Positions 8,314 through 16,290 of a DNA stretch of 64,000 bases are shown here, one piece after another. The notes beneath the pieces are model-generated. The model was given only the letters and a program-made list of their open reading frames with translations, was not told the origin of the DNA and ran no database searches. Position numbers and translations under genes: made by a program. The stretch is taken from positions 1 through 64,000 of the forward strand of contig NZ_JAFKIP010000006.1 in assembly GCF_017305435.1 (NCBI RefSeq), given 5' to 3'. This DNA comes from Microbacterium sp. Lineage in GTDB: Bacteria; Actinomycetota; Actinomycetes; Actinomycetales; Microbacteriaceae. Numbering within the stretch: the stretch's first letter is position 1; each line of letters opens with the position of its first letter.

Positions 8314-8467
8314 CGGACCTCGCGTATCGTGTCTCATAGACGACTTCGACCGTGGCGGTCGCCCCCCAGCCCCCCGGAGAACACGGGAAATCAGGGTTCT
8401 CAGCGCCGGACGGGGGTTTGAGAAGCGCCCAGGAAGGTCCACCACGGACGCAGCGGCGGGAGGCAGC

Positions 8468-8758
8468 ATGATCGACATCATTGCCGGCGTCCTCCGTGCA
8501 GTGCTCGCCACGGCGGGCCTTCTTGCCCTCGCCGATCCGGCGGCGAGCAGCTCGATCGCCGTGGTCGCGGCCGTGGCCCTCGCGCTGACGATGCTCGTCG
8601 TGGCGATCGTCGGCGCTGCGGCACGCGCGAACCCGCGCGGCGCCACGTCCCACCCGACGCGCCGCTCGGAGCTGCGCGCCCCGCTCGCGCAGAGCGATCC
8701 CGACGCGGCGGGGCACGTCCGCCGACGCGGTCCCGGTCAGGTGCTCGCGGCCGCGTAG
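8468..8758 (+). CDS. DUF6412 family small membrane protein
   Basis: This 96-residue protein starts at ATG 8468 behind GGGAGG. It has two hydrophobic segments (~4-22 and ~28-52) and a polar, arginine-rich tail. Short proteins of this type are found beside the YidC-like insertase in Microbacteriaceae, as here (80-base gap, same strand), and are classed as DUF6412 as far as I recall. The molecular role is unknown. It is the first core gene right of the mobile element. Confidence 0.6.
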   Translation: MIDIIAGVLRAVLATAGLLALADPAASSSIAVVAAVALALTMLVVAIVGAAARANPRGATSHPTRRSELRAPLAQSDPDAAGHVRRRGPGQVLAAA

Positions 8759-8838
8759 CGTCGATCCGCCCGGGCACCCGCCCCGGCATCCCTCGCGGCC
8801 GATCAGCCGACCTGATCGCTCCGACGAATGGATGCCCC

Positions 8839-9585
8839 GTGGACCTCACGACCCTGCCTGTTCTCTCGACCCTTCTCGACCTCGCCTACACCGGGCTCAT
8901 GGCCCTCATCACTCTCTTCACGCCGGCCACCGGCGCACTCTCCGCCGCCATCGCCGTCGTGCTCGTCACTCTCATCGTTCGCGCGGCGCTCATCCCGGCG
9001 GGCATCGCCCAGGCGAAAGCCGAGCAGACCCGCGCCCGGCTCGCACCGCGCCTGCGCGAGCTGCAGAAGCGCCATCGCGGCGACCGCGAACGGCTCCAGC
9101 GCGAGACGATGGAGCTCTATCGCGCCGAGGGGGCGTCTCCGTTCGCGGGGTGTCTGCCGATCCTCCTCCAGGCGCCGATCGTGGGGCTCCTCTACTCCGT
9201 GTTCCTGCACCCGATGATCGGCGGTCACGCCAACGAGCTCCTCACGCAGACCCTCTTCGGTGTGCCCCTCGGCACCAGCCTCTTCGGCGCCGTGCGGGCG
9301 GGCTCCGCCGATCCGATGACGTGGATCGTGATCGGATGCCTCGTGCTCGCGATCGCCCTCGTCGGCGAACTCACCCGCCGACTGTTCCGCCCGGCACCGT
9401 CGGATTCGCCCGGGGCCTCCGGAATCGCGGCCCCGCCGGCGGGCCTCCTGGGTGTGCTGCAGTTCGCGACGGCCGTGGTCGCACTCTTCGTCCCGCTCGC
9501 CGCGGGCCTGTACCTGCTCACCACGGTCACGTGGACGCTCGTCCAGCGCCTCGTCCTTCGGCGGCGGTACCCGGCGCCCGCGTGA
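8839..9585 (+). CDS. YidC/Oxa1-family membrane protein insertase, accessory copy
   Basis: YidC proteins insert proteins into the cytoplasmic membrane. This 248-residue protein has the core pattern of membrane segments (about 12-40, 105-135, 150-185, 205-235), with the basic cytoplasmic loop at ~45-95 (K-A-E-Q-T-R-A-R) and the A-G-C-L-P-I-L-L-Q-A-P-I motif at ~103-114. It lacks a long C-terminal tail and is shorter than the main actinobacterial YidC (~300-350), which normally sits by rnpA, so this is likely a second copy. GTG 8839 is the in-frame start; ATGs at 8828 and 8832 are out of frame. Confidence 0.85.
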   Translation: MDLTTLPVLSTLLDLAYTGLMALITLFTPATGALSAAIAVVLVTLIVRAALIPAGIAQAKAEQTRARLAPRLRELQKRHRGDRERLQRETMELYRAEGASPFAGCLPILLQAPIVGLLYSVFLHPMIGGHANELLTQTLFGVPLGTSLFGAVRAGSADPMTWIVIGCLVLAIALVGELTRRLFRPAPSDSPGASGIAAPPAGLLGVLQFATAVVALFVPLAAGLYLLTTVTWTLVQRLVLRRRYPAPA

Positions 9586-9617
9586 CGTGTCGACGTCGTC
9601 GCGGGCGCCGCGCCGAT

Positions 9618-10262
9618 TCAGGCGGCCATCCCCCCGACGACGGTGAAGAGCTTCGAGACGAAGCCGATCATCCAGACGATCGCCACGACGAAGGTGAGCA
9701 CGGTCGTTCCGATCCAGACCCACAGCGGCGGCCAGCCGCCCGCGACCGTGCGGCGCTTCAGCACGACGGCCCGCCCGATCATGTAGACGGCGAGGCCGCT
9801 GTTGAGGAGGGCGAAGAACGACCACGCCCAGTGGAACGGCGCGGGCACGCCACGGCGGCGGAGCTCCCGCCAATCGAGCCAGGAGAACACGATGAAGGCG
9901 GCCATCGCGATCCAGCTGAGCGCCGACACGGCGAAGACATGCGCTTCCCATGCCAGGAGGTCCGCGGTCGGGTTCACACCGCTGCCTGCCTGCGCCAGCG
10001 CGGCGAAGTAGCCGTCCCAGTCGATGAGGAACAGCACGCCGATCGGCAGCACCGACATCGCGATGGCGAGCCACACCCAGACCGTGTTCGTGTCGACCGC
10101 GACCCGGGCTGCGACGGGAGACGCGACCTGCGGCGCCGAAGCATACTGCGGCGCCGGCGCGTACTGCGCCGCGGGAGCGGGCGCCGCCCACTGCGCGCCG
10201 TCCCACCAGCGCTGCCGCGACGGATCGGTCGGGTCGGGGTACCAGCCGGCGGGCGCGCTCAT
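9618..10262 (-). CDS. DUF2510 domain membrane protein
   Basis: This 214-residue protein begins with the DUF2510 motif G-W-Y-P-D-P-x-x-x-x-x-x-R-W-W-D-G-x-x-W (residues ~6-25), followed by an alanine/proline/glutamine-rich linker (~27-55) and four hydrophobic segments in the remaining ~155 residues. DUF2510 is a short actinobacterial domain found at the N-terminus of membrane proteins; its function is unknown. The start overlaps the stop of the nicotinamidase gene by ATGA, so it is the third gene of an MMPL-nicotinamidase-DUF2510 operon. Confidence 0.8.
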   Translation of the reverse strand: MSAPAGWYPDPTDPSRQRWWDGAQWAAPAPAAQYAPAPQYASAPQVASPVAARVAVDTNTVWVWLAIAMSVLPIGVLFLIDWDGYFAALAQAGSGVNPTADLLAWEAHVFAVSALSWIAMAAFIVFSWLDWRELRRRGVPAPFHWAWSFFALLNSGLAVYMIGRAVVLKRRTVAGGWPPLWVWIGTTVLTFVVAIVWMIGFVSKLFTVVGGMAA

Positions 10263-10840
10263 GCGGCGCCCACCAGTTCGGCACCGGCATGTGCGAGCTC
10301 AGCGAGCGCCGCGTCGGATGCCTCCGGAGCGACGCCTGCGACGAGGCCCGTGAGAACCCTGACGTGGATGCCGTGCTCGATGGCATCCAGCGCCGACGCA
10401 CGCACGCAGTGATCGGTGGCGATCCCCGTGACGTCGACCTCGGTCACGCCGTGCGCGGCAAGGAGCGCGGCAACCGTCTCCCCGTCATCCGTCGCGCCCT
10501 CGTACAGCGAATAGGCGGGCTTTCCCTGCCCCTTCTTGACGTGGACGGTCACGGCTGAGGTGTCCAGGCCCGGGTCGTACTCCGCACCGGTCGTGCCGGC
10601 GACGCAGTGGACGGGCCACGTGTCGACGAAGTCGGGCGGCCCCTCGAGGGCGATGTGACCGCCGTTGTCGGAGTCCGCGTCGTGCCAGTCGCGCGACGCG
10701 ACGATGACGGCGTACTCCCCCGCATGCTCGGTGAGATGCGCGGTGATGCCGGCGGCGACGGCGTCACCGCCGGCGACACCGAGCGCACCTCCCTCGGTGA
10801 AGTCGTTCTGCACGTCGACGATGAAGAGTGCCCTGGTCAT
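10259..10840 (-). CDS. pncA: Nicotinamidase / isochorismatase-family amidohydrolase
   Basis: The protein likely hydrolyses nicotinamide to nicotinate for NAD salvage. In 193 residues it shows the cysteine hydrolase triad Asp9 (F-I-V-D-V-Q-N-D-F), Lys103 (H-V-K-K-G) and Cys145 (A-T-D-H-C-V). Likely metal ligands are Asp51 and His53 in the R-D-W-H-D segment, with His79 in P-V-H-C-V. The W-P-V-H-C and D-H-C-V-R patterns favour nicotinamidase over other isochorismatase-like enzymes. It sits between an MMPL transporter and a DUF2510 gene with 4-base overlaps on both sides. Confidence 0.88.
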   Translation of the reverse strand: MTRALFIVDVQNDFTEGGALGVAGGDAVAAGITAHLTEHAGEYAVIVASRDWHDADSDNGGHIALEGPPDFVDTWPVHCVAGTTGAEYDPGLDTSAVTVHVKKGQGKPAYSLYEGATDDGETVAALLAAHGVTEVDVTGIATDHCVRASALDAIEHGIHVRVLTGLVAGVAPEASDAALAELAHAGAELVGAA

Positions 10841-13101
10841 TCTTCGAGGCTAGCCCGGTACTCGGCGCGCGTCATCGCCTCGACGGGTTTCGATGCGGCA
10901 TCCGTCCGCGAGAGCTTCGACGGCCACCAGATCACCCGCCCCAGATCGTAGGCGGCCGCGGGAACGAGGAGCGAGCGCACGACGAAGGTGTCGAGCAGCA
11001 CACCGAACGCGACGATGAACGCGAGCTGCGCGAGGAACAGGATCGGGATGACGCCCAGCGCGGCGAATGTCGCGGCGAGCACGAGACCCGCGGACGTGAT
11101 CACCCCTCCCGTCGCGACGAGGCCCCGCAGGATGCCGGGACGCGTGCCGTGAGCCAGCGACTCCTCGCGGACGCGTGACATCAGGAAGATGTTGTAGTCG
11201 ACGCCAAGCGCCACGAGGAAGACGAACCCGTAGAGCGGCACAGCGGGATCCGCCCCGGGGAAGTCGAAGACGTGGTTGAACACGAGCGCACTCACTCCCA
11301 GAGCGGAGCCGAACGAGAGGATGACGCTCGCGATGAGCAGCAGCGGCGCGACGACCGCGCGCAGCAGCAGCATGAGGATGACGAGGATCACGACGAGGAT
11401 CACCGGGATGATGACGGTGCGGTCGCGGATCGAGGTGTCGTTGGTGTCGACGTCGATCGCGGTCGGGCCGCCGACGAACGTGGTCCCGGCACCGAGCTGA
11501 TCGGCCAGCGCGGTGCGGAGGCCCCGCACGGCGTCCTCCGCGGCGACGGAGTCGGCCGCGTCGGTGAGGGTTGCGACGAGCAGCACGTCTCCATCGGACA
11601 CGGTCGGCGCGGGTACCGGCGCGCCCGGAGCCTGCGGCGGTCCCGCGACGGAGTACACGACGTCGCCGCCATCGAGTGCGACGCCGATCTGGCCGGATGC
11701 CGAGTCTTGCGACACCGCGGCGATGCTGTCGATGCCCTCGGCATCCGTGAGCACGCGCGCCGCATCGGCGACGCGGTCCTCGGGCACGATGACGTAGGCC
11801 GGACTGCCGGATCCCGCCGGGAAGTGCTGCGCCAGGACGTCCTGACCGTCGCGCGCCTCGGACGCCCCGAGCACGAGATCCGACTGGGGCACACCATCGG
11901 CCTTCAGCTGCAGAACGCCGGCGGCGGCCGCGATGAGCACGATCGTCGTGACGATCCAGACCGGGCGCGCGTGCCGCGCGATCAGACGCGCCTGACGCGA
12001 CCAGAAACCGCGCACCGGCGCGTGCGGGTCGGCGACGAGCGCCTCCGCGGCATCCCCGGGGTCGGCGTTCGCCCAGGGCTTCGGGATGAACGGCCAGAAG
12101 GCCGCCCGCCCGGTGAGCGCGAGGAGTGCGGGCAGGAAGCTCAACGCCGACAGCACGGCGAAGACGATGCCGATCGACGCGATCGGGCCGAGCGCCCGGT
12201 TCGTCGCGAGATCGCTGAGAAGGAGGCAGAGAAGGCCCGCGATCACGGTGCCGCCCGACGCGAGGATGGGTTCGAACGCGCCGCGCCAGGCCGACGTCGT
12301 CGCCTGCCAGCGTGCCTCCCCGCGCCCGATCGCCTCTCGGAAGCGGGCGACGTAGAGCAGCGCGTAGTCGGTCGCCGCGCCGATGACGAGGATGAAGAGG
12401 ATGCCCTGCACCTGCCCGTTGAGGACGAACACGCCCGCCTTCGCGAGCCACCACACGGTCAGGAGCGCGACGCACAGCGCGAAGGTGGAGGTCAGCAGCA
12501 CGAGGATCGGCAGCAGCGGCGAGCGGTACACGATCACGAGGATGATGAACACCGCGCCCAGCGCGACGCCGAGCAGCAGCCCGTCGATCCCGAGGAAGCC
12601 CGCGACGAGGTCGGTCGTGAAGCCCGCGGGACCTGTGACCCAGGCATCCAGCCCCGCCGGCAGGTCGTCGGCGATCACCTCGCGGACGGCGGCGACGGTC
12701 TCGTCGACGTCACCGGAGGAGTCGATCGGCACGAACAGCTGGACGGCCTCTCCGTCGTCGGACGGCAGCGCCGGCGAGATCTCACCGACCCCGTCGACCG
12801 CCCCGATCGACTTCGCGAGGTCGTCGATGTCCGACAGCTGCGTGTCGGTGAGCGCGCCGTCGCCCGTCACCACGACGACCGCCGGGATCGTGTCGCCGCC
12901 GGTGAAGTCGGAGAGACGCTCCTGCACCTGTGTCGCCTCGGCCGACGAGGGAAGGAAGCTGGACTGATCGTTGGTCGCGACCTCGTCGACCTTGCCGAAG
13001 TACGGGCCGCCGATCGATCCGCCCACGAGCCAGATCAACACGAGCAGCACCGGGATCCCGATGCGGAGCCAGCGGGTGGGCACATCCCTGCGCGCGGTCA
13101 T
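10837..13101 (-). CDS. MMPL/RND-family transporter
   Basis: The protein is 754 residues long with the symmetrical MMPL layout: TM1 at ~13-30, a soluble loop to ~165, five membrane helices (~170-330), a shorter linker, one helix at ~375, a second loop, then a final bundle (~545-735). MMPL proteins are proton-driven exporters of lipids or other hydrophobic compounds. ATG 13101 begins 3 bases after a perfect-arm palindrome (13105-13119), which would block the ribosome or promoter region when occupied. It is the first gene of the pncA/DUF2510 operon. The substrate is unknown. Confidence 0.88.
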   Translation of the reverse strand: MTARRDVPTRWLRIGIPVLLVLIWLVGGSIGGPYFGKVDEVATNDQSSFLPSSAEATQVQERLSDFTGGDTIPAVVVVTGDGALTDTQLSDIDDLAKSIGAVDGVGEISPALPSDDGEAVQLFVPIDSSGDVDETVAAVREVIADDLPAGLDAWVTGPAGFTTDLVAGFLGIDGLLLGVALGAVFIILVIVYRSPLLPILVLLTSTFALCVALLTVWWLAKAGVFVLNGQVQGILFILVIGAATDYALLYVARFREAIGRGEARWQATTSAWRGAFEPILASGGTVIAGLLCLLLSDLATNRALGPIASIGIVFAVLSALSFLPALLALTGRAAFWPFIPKPWANADPGDAAEALVADPHAPVRGFWSRQARLIARHARPVWIVTTIVLIAAAAGVLQLKADGVPQSDLVLGASEARDGQDVLAQHFPAGSGSPAYVIVPEDRVADAARVLTDAEGIDSIAAVSQDSASGQIGVALDGGDVVYSVAGPPQAPGAPVPAPTVSDGDVLLVATLTDAADSVAAEDAVRGLRTALADQLGAGTTFVGGPTAIDVDTNDTSIRDRTVIIPVILVVILVILMLLLRAVVAPLLLIASVILSFGSALGVSALVFNHVFDFPGADPAVPLYGFVFLVALGVDYNIFLMSRVREESLAHGTRPGILRGLVATGGVITSAGLVLAATFAALGVIPILFLAQLAFIVAFGVLLDTFVVRSLLVPAAAYDLGRVIWWPSKLSRTDAASKPVEAMTRAEYRASLEE

Positions 13102-13104
13102 ATC

Positions 13105-13119
13105 GCTAGCTTAGCTAGC
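13105..13119. promoter_or_regulatory. Palindromic operator before the MMPL operon
   Basis: GCTAGC-TTA-GCTAGC forms a perfect-arm palindrome with a 3-base centre, 3 bases upstream of the MMPL start codon on the minus strand. The intergenic gap is only 20 bases and there is no clear Shine-Dalgarno, so a bound repressor would cover the initiation region. Such sites are typical of TetR- or MarR-family repressors of exporters. No such regulator gene is adjacent. Confidence 0.5.
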
Positions 13120-13121
13120 AA

Positions 13122-13544
13122 TCAGCCCCGCGAGAAATAGAGGATGATGCTCGCGGCGACCGCGAGGATGCCGAGCGCGAGCATCCCTGTGGCGCTCCAG
13201 AGGAGCCGGTGGAGCCCCGGTGAGCGCCGCGTCAGCCGCATCCGCCCCGTCCACCCGTGGCGATACCAGATGGATGCCGCGTCCCGCCCGGCGAGCTCCG
13301 CGGCATCCTGCGGGCTCGCGACGGCGCTGTTGGCATCGCCGTCGGCGTCGTACCAGCGCACGATCGTCGTCTCGTGCTGTGTGGCGGCATCGCGCTCCCG
13401 ATCGACGATCGCCTCGGCGGGGAGCCACGTGCCGTCGGCGGCCCACACGACGACGGCGGCCACCGCGAGAAGGACGAATCCCCCGAAACCGATCCAGGCG
13501 AAGATCTCGAACAGGATGTCGATGACGTCGGACGCGCCGGTCAC
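13122..13544 (-). CDS. Hypothetical two-helix membrane protein
   Basis: This 140-residue protein starts at GTG 13544 with AGGAGG 7 bases upstream. A hydrophobic helix lies at ~10-35 and another at ~112-137, with a soluble ~75-residue segment between that contains E-R-D-A-A-T-Q-H-E-T and W-Y-D-A-D-G-D motifs. No family was recognised. It lies 20 bases upstream of the MMPL gene in the same direction, separated by the palindrome, so it may share a promoter or contribute read-through. Confidence 0.6.
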   Translation of the reverse strand: MTGASDVIDILFEIFAWIGFGGFVLLAVAAVVVWAADGTWLPAEAIVDRERDAATQHETTIVRWYDADGDANSAVASPQDAAELAGRDAASIWYRHGWTGRMRLTRRSPGLHRLLWSATGMLALGILAVAASIILYFSRG

Positions 13545-13711
13545 GGGTGGCCTCCTGGCTCGCGCGGGCTGACCTCGAAGTATTCCACAGTCAGTGCATT
13601 CGATCGGACACTCTCGGGGTCAGCGCCGACGTTGACCGATCGGGGCGACCGGCGCGATGATGGCGCTGGACCGAACCTGCAGCGACCCCGCACCGAACAG
13701 AGGACACAGCA

Positions 13712-13885
13712 ATGACACACACCGTCTTCGTCGTGCTGTACCTCATCACCATGGGCGCGATCATCATCGCCGTCGATGTGCTGTTCCTCCGTGACCACGT
13801 CTGGATCAGGCTCGGCGTGAACGTCGGCGTCGTCGCACTGTTCGCCGTGCTGTACCTCACGATGCTCAAGGACGCCTTCAAGTAG
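13712..13885 (+). CDS. Small conserved membrane protein, 57 residues
   Basis: ATG 13712 follows GAGG by about 9 bases, and the frame closes at TAG 13883-13885. The 57-residue product has two hydrophobic segments (~3-22 and ~32-50) separated by F-L-R-D-H-V-W-I-R, and ends in K-D-A-F-K. Similar tiny proteins occur in Microbacteriaceae as I recall; no function is known. A strong hairpin 10 bases past the stop closes the unit. Confidence 0.7.
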   Translation: MTHTVFVVLYLITMGAIIIAVDVLFLRDHVWIRLGVNVGVVALFAVLYLTMLKDAFK

Positions 13886-13894
13886 CAGACGACG

Positions 13895-13929
13895 AGAAGC
13901 CCGGATCGTCCAGCGAGATCCGGGCTTCT
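13895..13929. terminator. Hairpin terminator, probably bidirectional
   Basis: Perfect 13-base arms (AGAAGCCCGGATC and its complement) surround a 9-base loop. It lies between the 57-residue membrane protein gene on the plus strand and tRNA-Thr on the minus strand. There is no clear T-run, as is common for actinobacterial terminators. Confidence 0.75.
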
Positions 13930-13932
13930 GGT

Positions 13933-14008
13933 TGGAGCCGCCCAAGGGAATCGAACCCTTGACCTTTTCATTACGAGTGAAATGCTCTGCCGACTGAGCT
14001 AGGGCGGC
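13933..14008 (-). tRNA. tRNA-Thr (CGT anticodon)
   Basis: The minus strand folds into a standard cloverleaf. The acceptor stem is GCCGCCC with GGGCGGC, there is a D-arm with AGCTCAGTCGG, and the anticodon stem TTTCA/TGAAA encloses loop CTCGTAA with anticodon CGT. The T-arm carries GGTTCGATTCC, and CCA is encoded at the 3' end. CGT reads the ACG threonine codon. Confidence 0.95.
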
Positions 14009-14182
14009 GCTTTTCGTGCGAGGCGGTGACGCCGTGCACGAAGATCGATCTTACAGGGTTCGAAGGTGTGCCGCGAACCACGCACGCGGATGCCGGGGTG
14101 TCACGCGTCGCGGCATCCGGTGTCACCGTGTTACGGCCCGATTTCGGCCGACCAGGGACCGGCGCCTACCGTCGATGTGGCA

Positions 14183-14247
14183 CCGCGATGAGGCGAGCGC
14201 GGACAGCCGGGTCACGAGCCCACCGCGCCGGCGCGGTGCACCGACCC
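14183..14247 (+). promoter_or_regulatory. Structured leader of the methionine importer operon
   Basis: Two hairpins precede metQ. The first pairs CCGCG (14183-14187) with CGCGG (14198-14202). The second pairs GGGTC (14209-14213) with GACCC (14243-14247) and encloses an inner hairpin CACCGCG-CCGG-CGCGGTG (14221-14238). The AAGGAG ribosome site follows directly at 14249. A -10-like TACCGT lies near 14167, so the leader would be about 85 bases. Location before metQ suggests methionine- or SAM-responsive control, but I could not match it to a known SAM riboswitch consensus. Confidence 0.45.
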
Positions 14248-14261
14248 CAAGGAGCACCACT

Positions 14262-15170
14262 TTGTCCAAGAAGTCCCTCACCGCGAAGACGCTCGCCGCA
14301 GCGCTCGCCCTCCCGCTCGCCCTGATCCTGGGCGCATGCTCGTCCTCCGCCGCGCCCGCGGCGAGCGGGGACGCCACGTCGACCGGCCCCGTCAAGATCG
14401 GCGTCGTCGGCGCCGGCGACCCGTACTGGGAGACCTACAAGGAAGCGGCCGCGGCCGAGGGCATCGATGTCGAGATCGTCGACTTCGACTCGTACGACCA
14501 GCCCAACCCGGCCCTCTCGGCGGGCGAGCTCGACCTCAACCAGTTCCAGCACATCATCTACCTCGCGACCTACAACGTGGCCGCGGGCGACGACCTCGTG
14601 CCGATCGGCGCGACCGCGATCTACCCCCTGGGCCTGTACTCGACGAAGTACAAGGATGTCGCCGACATCCCCGCCGGCGAGACGATCGCCGTTCCCAACG
14701 ACGAGTCCAACCAGGCCCGCGCGCTCCTCGTGCTGCAGTCCGCGAAGCTCATCGAGCTGAAGGACGGCGGCTCGGTCTTCTCCACGACGGCCGACATCGA
14801 GCCGAGCTCCAAGGTCAAGGTCGAGGCCGTCGCCGCCGACTTCACCGCGTCGTCCCTCCCGGACTTCGCCGGCGCGGTCGTGAACAACGACTTCGTCTCG
14901 AAGTCGGGTCTCACCGCCGACCAGCTGCTCGCGCAGGACGACCCGTCCGACCCCGCCGCGTTCCCGTACATCAACATCTTCGCGGCACGCGCCGCAGATG
15001 CGGACAACCCCACCTACCTGAAGCTCGTGAAGATCTACCAGGAGACCCAGGCCGTGCAGGACGGCGTGCTCGAGGCCTCCGGCGGCACCGCCGTGCTCCT
15101 GAAGACGCCGGCCAGCGACCTCGTCGCCTCGCTCAAGAAGACCGAGGACCAGATCCGCGCGAACCAGTGA
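14262..15170 (+). CDS. metQ: Methionine ABC transporter substrate-binding lipoprotein
   Basis: This NlpA/MetQ-type lipoprotein delivers methionine to the MetNI importer. The TTG start at 14262 was chosen because AAGGAG lies 7 bases upstream and because the product then begins with a proper signal: K-K-S-L-T-A-K followed by a hydrophobic stretch and the lipobox L-G-A-C-S-S. The mature part shows the family's Y-W-E-T-Y-K, Q-P-N-P-A-L, N-Q-F-Q-H and P-N-D-E-S-N-Q-A-R-A motifs. The product is 302 residues, normal for the family. It is the first gene of metQ-metN-metI, behind the structured leader. Confidence 0.92.
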   Translation: MSKKSLTAKTLAAALALPLALILGACSSSAAPAASGDATSTGPVKIGVVGAGDPYWETYKEAAAAEGIDVEIVDFDSYDQPNPALSAGELDLNQFQHIIYLATYNVAAGDDLVPIGATAIYPLGLYSTKYKDVADIPAGETIAVPNDESNQARALLVLQSAKLIELKDGGSVFSTTADIEPSSKVKVEAVAADFTASSLPDFAGAVVNNDFVSKSGLTADQLLAQDDPSDPAAFPYINIFAARAADADNPTYLKLVKIYQETQAVQDGVLEASGGTAVLLKTPASDLVASLKKTEDQIRANQ

Positions 15171-15176
15171 TCGCCC

Positions 15177-15214
15177 GCGTGTGCGGCCCGCTCCTCGGGG
15201 CGGGCCGCACACGC
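15177..15214 (+). terminator. Strong hairpin between metQ and metN
   Basis: Perfect 14-base arms (GCGTGTGCGGCCCG and its complement) with a 10-base loop lie 6 bases after the metQ stop. There is no T-run. Because metN follows without an obvious new promoter, this is likely a partial terminator or mRNA-stabilising stem that lets more MetQ than MetN/MetI be made, as is common in ABC importer operons. Confidence 0.6.
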
Positions 15215-15237
15215 GTGTTCCGTGCCAGGAGGCATCC

Positions 15238-16290
15238 ATGACGCTCATCCGCCTCGACGGCGTGACGAAGACCTTTTCCGCGGGGGGCCGCGACGCAGCA
15301 TCCGTCACCGCGGTCGACGATGTGACCCTCGAGATCGCCGCGGGCGAGATCTGCGGGATCATCGGCTACTCGGGCGCCGGGAAGTCGACCGTCCTGCGCC
15401 TCGTGAACGCGCTCGAGACGCCGACGACCGGTGCGGTCGAGATCGACGGTGTCGACATCACCCGCCTCGGCGAGCGCGATCTCCGGCGCCTCCGCGGCGA
15501 CATCGGCATGATCTTCCAGCAGTTCAACCTCTTCGACTCGCGCACCGTCGCCGGAAACGTCGCCTACCCGCTCGAGATCGCGCGGCGCCCCAAGGCGGAG
15601 ATCCGCGCGCGCGTCAGCGAGCTCCTCGACTTCGTCGGCCTCGCAGAGAAGGCCCGCAGCTACCCCGAGCAGCTCTCCGGCGGACAGAAGCAGCGCGTCG
15701 GCATCGCCCGCGCTCTCGCCACGAGCCCACGCATCCTCCTCGCCGACGAGGCCACGAGCGCCCTGGACCCGGACACGACGGCCGAAGTCCTCGGCCTCCT
15801 GAAGCGCGTCAACGACGAGCTCGGAGTCACGATCCTCGTCATCACGCACGAGATGGACGTCATCCGCACCCTCGCCGACCGTGTCGTGGTCATGGAGAAC
15901 GGTCGCATCATCGAACAGGGGGCCGTCTTCGACATCCTCTCCGCTCCGCGCCACGCGGCCACCGCACGGTTCGTCTCGAGCATCATCGAGGACGTCCCGA
16001 CCGGCGACGACCTCGCCACCCTCCGCGCGCGCCACCCCGGCCGCATCGTCACTCTCGACGTCCGCGACGGCGCCGCCGCTCAGGCCGACGTCTTCGCCGC
16101 GTTCGCCGCGCACGGCGTGCGTTTCGAGGTGGTCCACGGCGGCATCAACGACATCGGCGGGCGCGTCTTCGGTCACCTCACGCTGGCGGTGACGGGCGAT
16201 CCGGATGCCGTGGACCGCGCCCTCACGGCGGCATCGGCCGTCACCGCGCTGACGGAACACGACCCGGAGGAGGAGGACTCCCATGGATAG
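15238..16290 (+). CDS. metN: Methionine ABC transporter ATP-binding protein
   Basis: This 350-residue ATPase powers methionine import. It has Walker A at 43-51 (G-Y-S-G-A-G-K-S-T), a Q-loop (F-Q-Q-F-N-L), signature L-S-G-G-Q-K-Q-R, Walker B I-L-L-A-D-E-A-T-S and the H-loop histidine in I-T-H-E-M. The C-terminal ~80 residues match the NIL/ACT-like methionine-sensing domain that gives trans-inhibition in MetN. ATG 15238 follows AGGAGG, and the upstream in-frame GTG at 15181 lies in the hairpin. It overlaps metI by 8 bases. Confidence 0.93.
   Translation: MTLIRLDGVTKTFSAGGRDAASVTAVDDVTLEIAAGEICGIIGYSGAGKSTVLRLVNALETPTTGAVEIDGVDITRLGERDLRRLRGDIGMIFQQFNLFDSRTVAGNVAYPLEIARRPKAEIRARVSELLDFVGLAEKARSYPEQLSGGQKQRVGIARALATSPRILLADEATSALDPDTTAEVLGLLKRVNDELGVTILVITHEMDVIRTLADRVVVMENGRIIEQGAVFDILSAPRHAATARFVSSIIEDVPTGDDLATLRARHPGRIVTLDVRDGAAAQADVFAAFAAHGVRFEVVHGGINDIGGRVFGHLTLAVTGDPDAVDRALTAASAVTALTEHDPEEEDSHG

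Larger units (their letters stand above)
1..8340. mobile_element. Right part of a MobF-type mobilizable or conjugative element
   Basis: The stretch carries typical actinobacterial mobile-element genes: a MobF relaxase, a Dcm-type methyltransferase, a DprA-like protein, an AlbA_2 protein, a serine recombinase fragment and a small HTH protein. Ordinary chromosomal genes (DUF6412, YidC-like) begin immediately to the right at 8468. No coupling protein, VirB4 or other type IV secretion gene is visible, so the visible part alone would only be mobilizable; more of the element may lie left of the window. The right border is placed near 8340 because the last element-type gene starts at 8313. No direct repeat or att site was recognised. 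The boundary is inference. Confidence 0.6.

Noticed and set aside
11272-13140. Long plus-strand frame antisense to the MMPL transporter
   Set aside because: The product is almost entirely Arg/Asp/Glu/Gly/His runs, typical of the complement of a hydrophobic high-GC gene.
14180-14262. Known SAM riboswitch before metQ
   Set aside because: The leader is structured, but I could not find the conserved core of SAM-I, SAM-II or SAM-IV, so it is reported only as an uncharacterised leader.
15177-15237. In-frame GTG at 15181 as metN start
   Set aside because: It lies within the intergenic hairpin and has no ribosome site, whereas ATG 15238 has AGGAGG.
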